This document shows positions 19,653 through 27,938 of a stretch of 64,000 nucleotides of DNA, piece by piece (within the stretch, counting starts at the first letter, position 1; every line of letters starts with the position of its first letter). The DNA comes from Peribacillus sp. ACCC06369. Its GTDB lineage: Bacteria; Bacillota; Bacilli; Bacillales; DSM-1321. The position numbers were made by a program, and so were the translations under genes. Location of the stretch: positions 5,394,001 to 5,458,000 of the forward strand of contig NZ_JAUCEN010000002.1 in NCBI RefSeq assembly GCF_030348945.1. Reading direction: 5' to 3'. Below the pieces are notes generated by a model. The model had not been told where the DNA came from, searched no databases, and saw only the letters and a program-made list of their open reading frames with translations.

Positions 19653-20981
19653 TTAGTAAGCCATGACAGGTGATTTTACACGGAATGACTGAAAAGCACC
19701 CTTTGGCTCTGATGGATAAATCTCTTTACCTGCCAATTGATTGATAATGATGGAGTTTCGGAAGGCCCCTAAGCCTAGATCCGGAGCACCCACACCATGT
19801 GTATGTATCTCGCCATTTTGAATAAAAAGGTGATTCTGCGTAGTGATGGCCGTTCCTACTCTATAATCTTTCGTTATTGTAAGCCGCCCCAAATCATCGC
19901 GGACTAAAAGGTCTTCCATGGTGTCAAGGAATGCCGGAAGGGTTGATTTATAGCCCGTTCCAAAAACAATCGCCTCTGTGTCCACATCAAATTCTCTATC
20001 TTCTACCCACTGTCGGCATTTCAATCCCCAGCCATTTTCGGTGGGAGTTACCGCCGAAACTTCCGTCATGGCCCTAAGTTCAATGGAAAGTTCGGCATTT
20101 CCAATCGATTTTTCATACATCTTGTCAAAAATTGCTGCAATTGTCGTGGCGCTGATCCCTTTATACAATAGATCCTGTTTAGGCAGAATTTCATCCTTCT
20201 TTTCCTGTGGCAGCCGATAAAAGAAATCAAGGTAATCCGGAGTGAAGTATTCCAACCCAAGTTTTGAATATTCCATAGGGAAAAACCCCTTGGATCTTGT
20301 ATACCAGTTAAGCTGATAGCCATATTGCTCCTGCTCATTCAGTAGATCCAGAAAGACCTCGGCTGCACTCTGTCCAGATCCGACAACCGTTACGGATTTT
20401 TTCTTTAAGACATTTTCTTTGTTCCGTAAATAATCGGCCGAATGCAGGATGCTCTCCCCCATATATGGGTGAAATGCCGACGGGACAGTCGGGGCGGTGC
20501 CAATTCCCATGACAACATGACGGCTATAATAGACTTCGATCTTTTGTGTTTGTGCATCCCTTACACTGATTTGATAGAAGGGTTCACCTTGATCACCTAT
20601 ATACTCCACCGCCTCCACCGCCTTTCCAAAACAGCAGCTTTTAAGTTGATGGGCAGTCCAGCGGCAATAGTCGTTATATTCTTTTCGTGGAATCAAGAAT
20701 TTTTCAAGAAAGTAGAAATGATAGAGACGATCATGCTGCTGTAAATAACTCAAGTAACTATATGGGCTAGTCACATCAGCCATGCTAACTAGATCGGCAA
20801 AGAACGGTACCTGCAGTGTTGTCCCTTCCAGCAGCATTCCTTCATGCCAATTAAATTCCTGCTTTTTCTCAAAAAAGACGGCATTCAACTCCGGGGTTTT
20901 CTCCAAAAGGGCCGCAAGTCCAAGGTTAAAGGGGCCTATCCCTATCCCTACCAGGTCATAGATAGATTGTTGCTTCTCCAT
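19653..20981 (-). CDS. Diamine N-hydroxylase, IucD/RhbE-like flavoenzyme
   Basis: FAD- and NADPH-dependent N-monooxygenase that hydroxylates the terminal amine of the siderophore precursor, here probably 1,3-diaminopropane. About 442 residues: FAD motif GIGIGPFNLGLAAL at the N-terminus, NADPH motif VVGSGQSAAEVFLDLL near 200, and the C-terminal EAIVFGTGYKSTLP. The start is the ATG at 20981, which puts the flavin motif where related enzymes have it; the longer frame from 20999 adds only MRGSGS. It overlaps the acetyltransferase gene by 26 bases. Lysine is the alternative substrate (aerobactin type), but the diaminobutyrate genes in this operon argue for diaminopropane. Confidence 0.9.
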   Translation of the reverse strand: MEKQQSIYDLVGIGIGPFNLGLAALLEKTPELNAVFFEKKQEFNWHEGMLLEGTTLQVPFFADLVSMADVTSPYSYLSYLQQHDRLYHFYFLEKFLIPRKEYNDYCRWTAHQLKSCCFGKAVEAVEYIGDQGEPFYQISVRDAQTQKIEVYYSRHVVMGIGTAPTVPSAFHPYMGESILHSADYLRNKENVLKKKSVTVVGSGQSAAEVFLDLLNEQEQYGYQLNWYTRSKGFFPMEYSKLGLEYFTPDYLDFFYRLPQEKKDEILPKQDLLYKGISATTIAAIFDKMYEKSIGNAELSIELRAMTEVSAVTPTENGWGLKCRQWVEDREFDVDTEAIVFGTGYKSTLPAFLDTMEDLLVRDDLGRLTITKDYRVGTAITTQNHLFIQNGEIHTHGVGAPDLGLGAFRNSIIINQLAGKEIYPSEPKGAFQSFRVKSPVMAY

Positions 20982-21540
20982 ACTTCCACTTCCTCTCAAA
21001 ATTCTCCCGTGTACATGACATTAGCAATGCCGTTTTGTCAGGGAGCTCAATTTCTTTAATTGGGGTGAAACCGCACTTTTCAAATAAGTAAATCATCTTT
21101 GCATTTCGAATGTCCGGTTCCGCCATCACCTTTTTTGTTCTAGAAGAAAGCAGTTGGTATTTCACCATTGCACGTAAAAACGGCAAAGCCAGTCCTTTTC
21201 CAAGGTAATCTGAATCACCAATGAGTAAATGAATGCCTTGATCTCCCTCTTCGGACTCATAATAATCTTCGATGATATCGCCTTTTACCCAATACGATTC
21301 CCAATAGCTCATGGGGATTGCATCAAGGCAGCCAAGATAGAGTGTTTGGTGTGTGTCAGCCAACGCCTTTTGCAAATGAACAGCAAACTTTTCTTTTGTG
21401 AAATTTAAATTCCAGTAGGGTATCACATGTTCTTCATGCATCCATTTATGCAGTGTATCTACATCCCTCTCAAATTCAACTTTGACAAATGAAAGCTGTT
21501 GATTACAGTCCTTCAGATTTTCTTCATAACTATTTTTCAT
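20956..21540 (-). CDS. Hydroxylamine N-acetyltransferase, IucB/RhbD-like (GNAT)
   Basis: GNAT-fold enzyme of 194 residues expected to acetylate the N-hydroxy-diamine and so make the hydroxamate that binds iron. Visible parts: HKWMHEEHVIPYWNLNFT near 30, an acceptor-binding middle, the acetyl-CoA loop GDSDYLGKGLALPFLRAM near 125 (Q/R-x-x-G-x-G/A variant) and NAKMIYLFEKCGFTPIKEIELPDK. It overlaps the synthetase gene upstream by 11 bases and the hydroxylase gene downstream by 26, so translation is tightly coupled. Confidence 0.88.
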   Translation of the reverse strand: MKNSYEENLKDCNQQLSFVKVEFERDVDTLHKWMHEEHVIPYWNLNFTKEKFAVHLQKALADTHQTLYLGCLDAIPMSYWESYWVKGDIIEDYYESEEGDQGIHLLIGDSDYLGKGLALPFLRAMVKYQLLSSRTKKVMAEPDIRNAKMIYLFEKCGFTPIKEIELPDKTALLMSCTRENFERKWKYGEATIYL

Positions 21541-23332
21541 AGGCGGTTAAAACCCCCTGCGCGAATGGATTATCAATCGTTGTATAAACGGATTGTGTCT
21601 CAAGTGAACCGACAAGCTCATCCATATCATGAAATCGCGTCAGTAAATTAGCCTTACAAGATAATTCCCGGGCATGAAGCAGCCTTGAAACAACTCGATT
21701 CAACCCTTCATCCTCGCTTTCCCTGCTGCTTGTTTCCAATTGTTCCTGAACGAGCTGTAACAGGGTTTTCTCTGATACTAATCCTTCCGTACCAAAATTA
21801 TTGATTAAGCCTAATAAGTGATTGAAAAAGAAGTAGTATTGAAGTCTTTCTTCAGCGACTTCATCAGAACAAGTCGTGAAGCTTTTTTCACTTAGTTCAG
21901 GCAGGATATTCAACAACCTGTCTACTTTGGACTCGCAATAGTAATACCCTTGATTATCACGATAATAAAAAGTGGATGGATAGCCATCTTGAAGTTGAAT
22001 GATTGAATTTTGCTGGTGGGCTTCTAAAACAATTCCATACTCTTCAAATAGCCAAAGCATCGGTTTTAATGTCATTGAAAGATAAATTTTGAACCATTCC
22101 TTACTTACTTCTTCGGTACTGCGGTTTTCATCAGCTGCCAATTTGCGGATGATCGCTCCAAGCCTTGATGGTGCACCATAGGCATTATCCTGACATAAGC
22201 CTGCAATCAGGCTTGCTTGTTTATCATTTTCATAAAAAGGGTTTTCCCGAATATCAACATCGAAACCTGATTCTTGTTCAGTTGTTTTGATCGTTAGATA
22301 AGCAGGGTCCTTAATAACACGGAAGGCGGGATGCTGTTCTTTTAGATCATCGCCCACTTTTGAATCTATTAATTTAGCAATTTCCACACCACGATCTAGT
22401 TCTTTTTGCAAATTCGCACGTAATGAATTCGTGATCTTAACCGGAACGGAAAATTTGTACATATATCTCGATGTGGCACTATATACCGTTCTAAATGAAG
22501 AGGTAGCCGTGAATTTTTTTCCAAGCGGTCCTGCATAAACTAGTGTTCCTTGCTCGATTAGCCTCTTAACCTCTTCTTTTTCGATAAGCACTTTTGCCTG
22601 GAGCGGATGTGCCGGGATAATGCTGTATCGGCTTTCCTTTTGGCAATACGTGTCACGAAATTCACTGGAAATCTCCAAGTCACCAGCTAATTCCTGTTTA
22701 ATGATCTCACTTGCCGATCGGACTTCACTAGAATCCTGGATGACGATCGAAGGCTCTGCCAGGAAATAGTGCAGCTGAAACTCCCCTTTTAATTCGGGTG
22801 AATAGATCCATTCATCTTTTTCTGAAATGCCCTGCTTACTTTTCGGTGTCGGGTGGAACAGGTGGCCGAATAAAAGCGACTGCTCTGCTTCGATGTATGT
22901 AAAATCAGGACTTTGAAGTGCATCAGCGTCTTCTGTCCTCGCTTCCACATAACGTTGAATATTTTGGCTGCTAAGGATAACACGCAGCATCAATTCATCT
23001 TCACTATCCGTCCGGCCCTGCTCATTCAATAACTCTTTAGAAACAATCGAGACCATTGTCACATAATCTAATTCACGTACTTGTTTGGATGCTGTTTGGT
23101 AGTAAATCGGGAAGGTAAAAATATGACGCCCCGTTACCGACCAATATTTAAGTGGAACAAGCAATGCAATATCTTGGGATCTGAGATTACTGACTAATAA
23201 TGAATCCGGAATGGAACCCTCCAAATCTGGCCAGTTTCTCGTTTCTTCTAAACTGCAATTCCCGGTTTCCCGGAAATAACAGTTCAGAAAGCTTTGCATC
23301 GTTGCCCTTTCAGCTATTTGCTTACCATTCAT
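21530..23332 (-). CDS. NIS siderophore synthetase, IucA/RhbC-like
   Basis: IucA/IucC-family synthetase of about 600 residues, probably adding the first hydroxamate amine to citrate. It shows IIPAHPLQAKVLIEKEE near 240, TSSFRTVYSATSRYMYKFS near 285 and the ATP/Mg block YGIVLEAHQQNSIIQLQDG near 435. The start is taken at the ATG at 23332: GGAGGA lies 6 bases upstream, while the in-frame ATG at 23338 directly abuts that site. It begins 2 bases after the decarboxylase stop. Together with the IucC-like enzyme it explains a symmetric citrate dihydroxamate. Confidence 0.88.
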   Translation of the reverse strand: MNGKQIAERATMQSFLNCYFRETGNCSLEETRNWPDLEGSIPDSLLVSNLRSQDIALLVPLKYWSVTGRHIFTFPIYYQTASKQVRELDYVTMVSIVSKELLNEQGRTDSEDELMLRVILSSQNIQRYVEARTEDADALQSPDFTYIEAEQSLLFGHLFHPTPKSKQGISEKDEWIYSPELKGEFQLHYFLAEPSIVIQDSSEVRSASEIIKQELAGDLEISSEFRDTYCQKESRYSIIPAHPLQAKVLIEKEEVKRLIEQGTLVYAGPLGKKFTATSSFRTVYSATSRYMYKFSVPVKITNSLRANLQKELDRGVEIAKLIDSKVGDDLKEQHPAFRVIKDPAYLTIKTTEQESGFDVDIRENPFYENDKQASLIAGLCQDNAYGAPSRLGAIIRKLAADENRSTEEVSKEWFKIYLSMTLKPMLWLFEEYGIVLEAHQQNSIIQLQDGYPSTFYYRDNQGYYYCESKVDRLLNILPELSEKSFTTCSDEVAEERLQYYFFFNHLLGLINNFGTEGLVSEKTLLQLVQEQLETSSRESEDEGLNRVVSRLLHARELSCKANLLTRFHDMDELVGSLETQSVYTTIDNPFAQGVLTAYEK

Positions 23333-23334
23333 CT

Positions 23335-24843
23335 TCATTCCTCCATCATCTTGAACATTTCACCTAAAACTCGAATTTCGTCTAAAATTTCCTCTATGTG
23401 TTCAAGCCTTGTCATTGGATTCAATAGTGTCATTTTTAAATATACCTGTCCGTCAAAACGCGTTTTTGCTAAAAATGCCCGTCCGCTTTTCAGTAATTCC
23501 TGCTGAATCTGTTTATTTAATAGATTTACTAGCTGATCACTTTCTCCCGAGGGATCATAACGGAATACAACTGCATTCAATTCAGGATCTTTATTTAATA
23601 CTGTGAATCCATCCGCTTTTTCGATCTTCACAGCCACTTCACGTGCAAGATGACAAGTATAGTCGATCATTTCAGCAAAGGTGTCCAGTCCAACGACCTT
23701 CAATGACATCCAGAGTTTCAGTGCATCGAACCTTCTCGTCGTTTGAACCGATTTATTGACTAAATGAACCATGCCCTCCGCTTCATCTTCCTGTGGATTC
23801 AAGTAATCGGCGTGATGCTGGATATATTGAAATGAGTTGCTGTCCGAGACAAGAAAAGCACCACAACTGATGGGTTGATAGAATAATTTGTGAAAATCAA
23901 CCGTAATCGAGTCGGCCCGTTCAATTCCGCTGATTAACTCTTTGTAATCCTTGCTTAAAATCATCGCACCGCCATATGCAGCGTCCACATGCAGCCATAT
24001 CCGATTCTTCCTAGCAGCTTCGGACAATTCATGTAATGGATCGATTGAACCAAAATCCGTCGTTCCACAAGTTGCAACGATAGCAAATGGAAGTAAATCC
24101 TGTTCCTCTAAAAGCAGCAACTGATGATTCAAATCATCCATGGACAGACGATGATTTGAATCTGTTTTAATCGTGATCACTGCCTGTTCACCAAGCCCCA
24201 GCTGTGCCGCTGATTTACGAACCGTAAAGTGGGCAGCCTCGGAGCATAGGATCCGCAGTTTTTTCGCCTCGACTGGCAAGCCGTGCTGTTGAACGTCCAC
24301 ATCCCAGAAACGCTTACAATAGGCGTCCCTTGCCAATAGCAGTCCCATGTAATTAGATTGGGTACCACCGCTTGTGAAAATCCCATCGGCTTGTTCCGGT
24401 AACCCTACCTGACTGCACAGCCAATCTATTAAACGCTCTTCAACGAAAGTTGCCGTCGAGCTTTGGTCCCATGAATCCATGGATTGATTCAACGTACCGA
24501 TAATCATTTCGGCTGCCACGGCTGGAATTAGTGTCGGGCAATGCAAATGCCCGATACAAGTAGGACTGTGTACATTGATGCTGTCATCAATAATAAACTC
24601 TGCCAGCTCAGCCGCAACTGCTTCAATCGTCTCCCCTTTTAGAGAAGCGAGGGTCAGTCCGTTTAATCTTGCTTCTATTTCATACGGATTTTTCCCAGAG
24701 TATGGTGAATTGTTCCCTTTTAAAAAGGCCATCAGCTTCTTTTCCATGATTTTTAATGACTGGCTGTAGTTATTGAAACCTTCTTCGTTATTCAAGAACA
24801 ATGGAGAATAAGCAAAATCCGTTTTATTTATCATTTCAATCAT
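23335..24843 (-). CDS. L-2,4-diaminobutyrate decarboxylase, PLP group II
   Basis: PLP enzyme of 502 residues that would turn 2,4-diaminobutyrate into 1,3-diaminopropane, the amine arm of the siderophore. Conserved parts: SPTCIGHLHCPTLIPAV near 93, DGIFTSGGTQSNYMGLL near 155, LHVDAAYGGAMIL near 275 and the cofactor lysine in SITVDFHKLFYQP near 305. The partner transaminase is immediately upstream (7-base gap), as in rhbA-rhbB. Related glutamate or aromatic amino-acid decarboxylases look similar; the operon context decides for diaminobutyrate. Confidence 0.9.
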   Translation of the reverse strand: MIEMINKTDFAYSPLFLNNEEGFNNYSQSLKIMEKKLMAFLKGNNSPYSGKNPYEIEARLNGLTLASLKGETIEAVAAELAEFIIDDSINVHSPTCIGHLHCPTLIPAVAAEMIIGTLNQSMDSWDQSSTATFVEERLIDWLCSQVGLPEQADGIFTSGGTQSNYMGLLLARDAYCKRFWDVDVQQHGLPVEAKKLRILCSEAAHFTVRKSAAQLGLGEQAVITIKTDSNHRLSMDDLNHQLLLLEEQDLLPFAIVATCGTTDFGSIDPLHELSEAARKNRIWLHVDAAYGGAMILSKDYKELISGIERADSITVDFHKLFYQPISCGAFLVSDSNSFQYIQHHADYLNPQEDEAEGMVHLVNKSVQTTRRFDALKLWMSLKVVGLDTFAEMIDYTCHLAREVAVKIEKADGFTVLNKDPELNAVVFRYDPSGESDQLVNLLNKQIQQELLKSGRAFLAKTRFDGQVYLKMTLLNPMTRLEHIEEILDEIRVLGEMFKMMEE

Positions 24844-24850
24844 TGATAAT

Positions 24851-26203
24851 TCACCCTCTAGCTACAGCTGCACGAACAGCCTGTTCAAAAATGGCAGTGG
24901 CTTCGCGAAGCTGGGATTCCGTTACGATCAATGGTGGCAGGAACCTCACTACACTTCCATGTCTGCCGCCCACTTCCAGAATCAATCCTCTTTGAAAACA
25001 TTCCTGTTGAATGGTACTGGCAAGTTCCGAATCAGCTGGATTGCTTCCATTCGGATTTTGAGGTTCTTCATGCTTGACCATTTCGACACCGACCATCAAT
25101 CCACGGCCTCTAACATCCCCGATCTGCTGAATATCTTTTTGCAAATCTTTAAGAATATCCTTTAAGATTTCACCCATTTTAGCGGAATGCTCCACAAGAT
25201 TCGTCTCTTTCATATACTTTAAAGTCGCTGTTCCTGCTGCCATCGCCAATTGATTTCCCCGGAACGTACCGATATGTGCACCTGGAGACCATAGGTCCAA
25301 CTCTTTGTTATAAATTACCACCGATAATGGAAGACTTCCGCCAATTGCTTTAGATAAGACAAGAACATCCGGAATGATTCCTGCATGTTCGAAGGCAAAC
25401 ATTTTTCCTGTACGGCCGATACCGGATTGAACTTCATCGATAATTAGCGGAATGCCCTTCTCTTTTGTAATTCTTCTGATTTCCTTAAGCCAAGGAATTG
25501 GAGCGGGAATGGAACCTCCTTCACCTTGTACTGCCTCTAATATCATTCCTGCAGGTGCCAATAATCCAGATTCAGGATCGTTCAGTAGATTTTCGATATA
25601 CTGGCTACTGATTTTATGACTTTCTTCTCCGCCTATTCCAAAAGGACAGCGATATTGATAGGGATACGGAAGGAAATGTACGTCTGGCATTAACCCTTGT
25701 ATCTTTTCCTTTGGTTTTGTATTGCCGCTGATTGACATGGTTGCATGGGTTGCCCCGTGATAAGCTCCTTGGAAGGATAAAATGCTTCTGTTGCCTGTGG
25801 CTGTTTTTACTAATTTAAGTGCTGCCTCAATGGCATCCCCGCCAGTAGGACCACAGAATTGAATTTTTGCATTTTTCCTGAATTCTTCAGGCAGGCTTTC
25901 AAAAATTTCATCAACGAACTGCTCTTTGATTGGCGTCGTAAAATCCAATGTATGTAACGGCCGTTTATCCTTAAGAACTTTTTCCATTGCTTCAAGCACA
26001 GCCGGATGATTGTGACCGAGCGCTAATGTTCCAGCCCCGGCAAGAAAATCAATATATCGTTTTCCATCCATGTCTGTTAGGTAAATTCCCTCCGCTTGAT
26101 CGATGGCTATCGGTAATCTTCTAGGATAAGATCGGGCATTTGATTCCCTTGTATTTTGTTGTTCCAGTAATTGATCATTTTTTGTAAGAGTATTCGTTAC
26201 CAT
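24851..26203 (-). CDS. Diaminobutyrate-2-oxoglutarate aminotransferase
   Basis: Class III PLP aminotransferase of 450 residues that makes L-2,4-diaminobutyrate from aspartate semialdehyde and glutamate. It shows FLAGAGTLALGHNHP near 50, KIQFCGPTGGDAIEAALK near 115, the aspartate of LIIDEVQSGIGRTGKMFAFEH near 245 and the cofactor lysine in VLVLSKAIGGSLPLSVV near 275. First gene of the siderophore operon; the start ATG has GGAGG about 8 bases upstream and 26 bases separate it from the nearer Fur box. The same enzyme also feeds ectoine synthesis in other bacteria, but no ect genes are present here. Confidence 0.92.
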   Translation of the reverse strand: MVTNTLTKNDQLLEQQNTRESNARSYPRRLPIAIDQAEGIYLTDMDGKRYIDFLAGAGTLALGHNHPAVLEAMEKVLKDKRPLHTLDFTTPIKEQFVDEIFESLPEEFRKNAKIQFCGPTGGDAIEAALKLVKTATGNRSILSFQGAYHGATHATMSISGNTKPKEKIQGLMPDVHFLPYPYQYRCPFGIGGEESHKISSQYIENLLNDPESGLLAPAGMILEAVQGEGGSIPAPIPWLKEIRRITKEKGIPLIIDEVQSGIGRTGKMFAFEHAGIIPDVLVLSKAIGGSLPLSVVIYNKELDLWSPGAHIGTFRGNQLAMAAGTATLKYMKETNLVEHSAKMGEILKDILKDLQKDIQQIGDVRGRGLMVGVEMVKHEEPQNPNGSNPADSELASTIQQECFQRGLILEVGGRHGSVVRFLPPLIVTESQLREATAIFEQAVRAAVARG

Positions 26204-26227
26204 AGTGAGCCTCCATGTATTGAATTA

Positions 26228-26288
26228 ATTGAGAATAATTATCATTATCATGAGATTCATTTTACTGATAATGATAATTATTCTCAAT
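26228..26288 (-). promoter_or_regulatory. Siderophore promoter covered by two mirror-image Fur boxes
   Basis: GAGAATAATTATCATTATC (26231-26249) and its exact reverse complement (26267-26285) each match the 19-base Fur box closely. The match extends to 23-base arms (26228-26250 and 26266-26288) around a 15-base centre. The minus-strand promoter TTGAGA (26282-26287), 17 bases, TAAAAT (26259-26264) runs through the upstream box, and the second box covers the predicted start site. Iron-bound Fur should shut this operon tightly. Confidence 0.9.
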
Positions 26289-26387
26289 GAGTAAATCCAC
26301 TCATTTTTCTTCTAATAAATTCCAATAAAATTAAGAAAAGGTTAAAACTGGGGCCTATTCTCTATTTATCTATTAAACAGAAAATTG

Positions 26388-26420
26388 TTATTAAGGTTTT
26401 ATTAAGATTGTGTTTATAAG
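26388..26420 (+). promoter_or_regulatory. Tandem 11-base repeat and -10 box before the VTC/CotH operon
   Basis: TTATTAAGGTT (26388-26398) is followed directly by TTATTAAGATT (26399-26409), and then by TATAAG (26415-26420), a possible -10. No good -35 is visible. Direct repeats one helical turn apart next to a -10 are typical of OmpR-type response regulators such as PhoP, although the half-sites fit the B. subtilis PhoP box TTWAYA only partly. Confidence 0.4.
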
Positions 26421-26457
26421 CTGAACCTAGTAAAAACATGAAAAAGGAGGAACAACA

Positions 26458-27141
26458 ATGAATGATTTAAAGGGCAGGCGGGAACTCAAGCATGCAATCA
26501 CCAGAGCAGATTGTTATTTATTAAGAAATAATCTGAAAAACTTCATGAGGCTTGATCCCCATGGGCTGGATGGGAAGTATTTAATTCGAAGTGTCTATTT
26601 CGATAACTTTGACAATAAAATCCTGCGGCAAAAAACGGAGGGGTTCTATCACAGGGATAAGTTCAGGGCTAGACTTTATGATCATAATACTGATTTCATC
26701 AATCTAGAAAAAAAGAGTAAGCGGGATAACCTTACCTATAAACAGAAGTGCAGGCTGTCTGCCGAAGAATACGAACGAATTCGTTCAGGGGATATAAATT
26801 GGATGTCCGAAGATTCAAGGGATATCCTTAGGGACTTATACATTCAAATGACCCTTTTCCAAATCAAGCCGACAACAGTCGTCGACTATGAAAGGGAGGT
26901 ATTTATCTATGAGTATGGAAATGTGCGGGTCACCTTCGACAGCAATGTGAAAACCAGCTATCGGGATACGGACTTCCTGAATCCCGAATTAATCGTCGTC
27001 GATGCACTAGACCCGGATTGGGTCATCCTGGAAATAAAGTTTGATGAGTTTCTTCCGGATATCATCAAACAATTGTTATCCATCATCGATACTAGAAAAA
27101 CGGCTTTTTCAAAATATCAACTAAGCAGAAGATACGGCTGA
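26458..27141 (+). CDS. VTC-domain protein (polyphosphate polymerase-like)
   Basis: Soluble protein of 227 residues with the VTC fold, a triphosphate-tunnel metalloenzyme relative of the yeast polyphosphate polymerase Vtc4. The basic/acidic pattern of the tunnel is present: ELKHAI at the start, the R-x-R of HRDKFRARLYD near 70, FINLEKKSKRDN near 83, VRVTFDSNVKTSYRDT near 157 and VILEIKFDEFLPD near 192. It lacks the SPX domain and membrane anchor of the yeast protein. Start: ATG with AAGGAGG upstream. First of three genes with a DUF4956 membrane protein and a CotH kinase; such trios recur in bacteria as I remember. Polyphosphate synthesis is an inference. Confidence 0.85.
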   Translation: MNDLKGRRELKHAITRADCYLLRNNLKNFMRLDPHGLDGKYLIRSVYFDNFDNKILRQKTEGFYHRDKFRARLYDHNTDFINLEKKSKRDNLTYKQKCRLSAEEYERIRSGDINWMSEDSRDILRDLYIQMTLFQIKPTTVVDYEREVFIYEYGNVRVTFDSNVKTSYRDTDFLNPELIVVDALDPDWVILEIKFDEFLPDIIKQLLSIIDTRKTAFSKYQLSRRYG

Positions 27142-27177
27142 TTTCAGCTAAACACATAATATTTGGAGGAATGGCAC

Positions 27178-27870
27178 ATGGATACGACGACTACTAGCAC
27201 TTTTAATGATATTTTCAAATCAAGCTTTTTAGACAAGACAGAGAGCTTTTCAATCATTGACTCCCTAATTGGGTTATTGTTGGCATTTGCCATCGGTTTG
27301 TTTATTTACGTCATTTATAAGAAGACCTTTTCCGGTGTGATGTACTCACACAATTTCAATATTTCCCTCATCATCATGACAATGGCAACGGCTTTGATCA
27401 TCATGGGTATTTCAACTAATATCGTTATCTCCCTTGGTATGGTCGGTGCCCTCTCCATCGTTCGATTCAGAACGCCAATTAAAGATCCCATGGACTTGAT
27501 CTTCCTATTCTGGGCAGCCGCTTCCGGGATTTTATGCGGGGCAGGACTAATTCCACTGGTTATCATCGGTGCTATTTTAATAGGTATTGTCATGCTCACA
27601 TTTGCGAACCGGATCACTGTAGAAAATCCTTATTTATTTATCGTTAAATATACAGATGCCTCAATTGAAAAAACGTTAGACGAAATGATATCCAATAAAG
27701 TGAAAAAGCATTCCATCAAATCAAAGTCGGTCATGCCGGATAATAATCTTGAAGTGACATATGAAATTCGATTAAAAGATAATAATGCGGAATTCATTAA
27801 TCAAGTCAAGGACATGAATAGCGTTCATTCTGCCATCATGTTGAGTTATGATGGCAACTTCACTGCTTAA
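27178..27870 (+). CDS. DUF4956 membrane protein
   Basis: Membrane protein of 230 residues: a short cytoplasmic or exposed N-terminus rich in Thr/Ser, about four hydrophobic helices between residues 25 and 140 (including the conserved GMVGALSIVRFRTPIKDPMD stretch), and a soluble C-terminal domain of about 85 residues resembling a small regulatory fold. The start is the ATG at 27178, 6 bases beyond GGAGGAATG; an upstream TTG frame has no ribosome binding site. It lies 36 bases after the VTC gene and 68 before the CotH gene. Function unknown; it may link cytoplasmic polyphosphate or nucleotide chemistry to the surface kinase. Confidence 0.85.
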   Translation: MDTTTTSTFNDIFKSSFLDKTESFSIIDSLIGLLLAFAIGLFIYVIYKKTFSGVMYSHNFNISLIIMTMATALIIMGISTNIVISLGMVGALSIVRFRTPIKDPMDLIFLFWAAASGILCGAGLIPLVIIGAILIGIVMLTFANRITVENPYLFIVKYTDASIEKTLDEMISNKVKKHSIKSKSVMPDNNLEVTYEIRLKDNNAEFINQVKDMNSVHSAIMLSYDGNFTA

Positions 27871-27938
27871 GATAGATGGCGGACATAAGATTCCATGGCT
27901 TGTCCGCCATATAAGAATGCAGAAGAAAGGAGCCTGGC

